A stretch of 64,000 nt of DNA from assembly GCA_964441505.1 (NCBI GenBank), contig CAYTUV010000009.1, positions 60,417 to 124,416 on the forward strand. The letters are read 5' to 3'. This DNA is from Fen-1258 sp964441505 (lineage in GTDB: Bacteria; Bacteroidota; Ignavibacteria; Ignavibacteriales; Melioribacteraceae). Under the pieces are notes generated by a model. The model did no database searches. It was not told the origin of the DNA and saw only the letters and a program-made list of their open reading frames with translations. The position numbers and the translations under genes were made by a program. Positions 64,000 to 64,000 of this stretch are shown one piece after another; positions within the stretch are counted from its first letter, which is position 1; each line of letters begins with the position of its first letter.

Positions 64000-64000
64000 T

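Overview
The window is AT-rich bacterial chromosome with short intergenic gaps. Its gene set suggests an anaerobic or facultatively anaerobic member of the Bacteroidota/Chlorobiota side of the tree, most likely an Ignavibacteria-like organism. The pointers are a DUF5683 protein, a GlmU-like nucleotidyltransferase, pyruvate:ferredoxin oxidoreductase next to a dihydroorotate-dehydrogenase-like flavoprotein, multi-subunit [FeFe] hydrogenases and several GT9 glycosyltransferases. This placement is inference; the window has no rRNA.

Layout. (1) 1-8254 is a sugar-utilisation block: a 5'-partial debranching-type glycoside hydrolase, an aldose-epimerase-like protein, a sodium:sugar symporter with a 72-residue membrane companion, and galactokinase. 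It is cut by an IS5-like element (3385-4873) with a broken transposase, and a relic of a second glycoside hydrolase lies beside it. (2) 8255-11708 is scarred: an internally deleted IS1634-type transposase relic, an 11-bp tandem repeat, a DUF6266-like protein, a DUF2807 lipoprotein, purE and an unrecognised decayed ORF. (3) 11709-25603 is the highlight: two complete three-subunit NAD-linked [FeFe] hydrogenases (hydC-hydB-hydA twice) on either side of a sensory module. The module is a hydrogenase-like H-domain fused to a histidine kinase, a lone receiver, a receiver-PAS-histidine kinase and a second lone receiver. A small membrane protein and a membrane histidine kinase follow. (4) 25563-30482 on the minus strand carries ispE, a homocysteine-S-methyltransferase-like gene and three GT9 glycosyltransferases. 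(5) 30644-47946 is mostly housekeeping: SDR, RqcH/NFACT, GlmU-like, PASTA protein, rpe, folP, cdaA, CHAD, metallo-hydrolase, parA-parB, ppx, aroQ, MerR, tRNA-Pro, purF, pgsA and ftsY. (6) 48481-53154 is nifJ plus the DHOD-like gene, closed by a strong terminator. (7) 53307-59340 is an amide-ligase cluster (esterase, ATP-grasp, GCS2-type carboxylate-amine ligase, second ATP-grasp-like protein, sodium:amino-acid symporter), interrupted by a four-helix-bundle (23S-IVP type) gene with degenerate flanking repeats. (8) 59341-64000 holds a DEAD-box helicase, tRNA-Leu, two unrecognised proteins and decayed ORFs, ending in hairpins at the edge.

Functionally, the PFOR supplies reduced ferredoxin and the two hydrogenases can balance NADH, ferredoxin and H2. 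HydB1 has the full iron-sulfur complement of the electron-bifurcating type. HydB2 is stripped to the NADH/FMN core, which suggests a ferredoxin-independent enzyme. The embedded hydrogenase-kinase and its receivers look like an H2- or redox-sensing circuit for the same locus. The most novel-looking systems are this hydrogenase/sensor block and the amide-ligase cluster.
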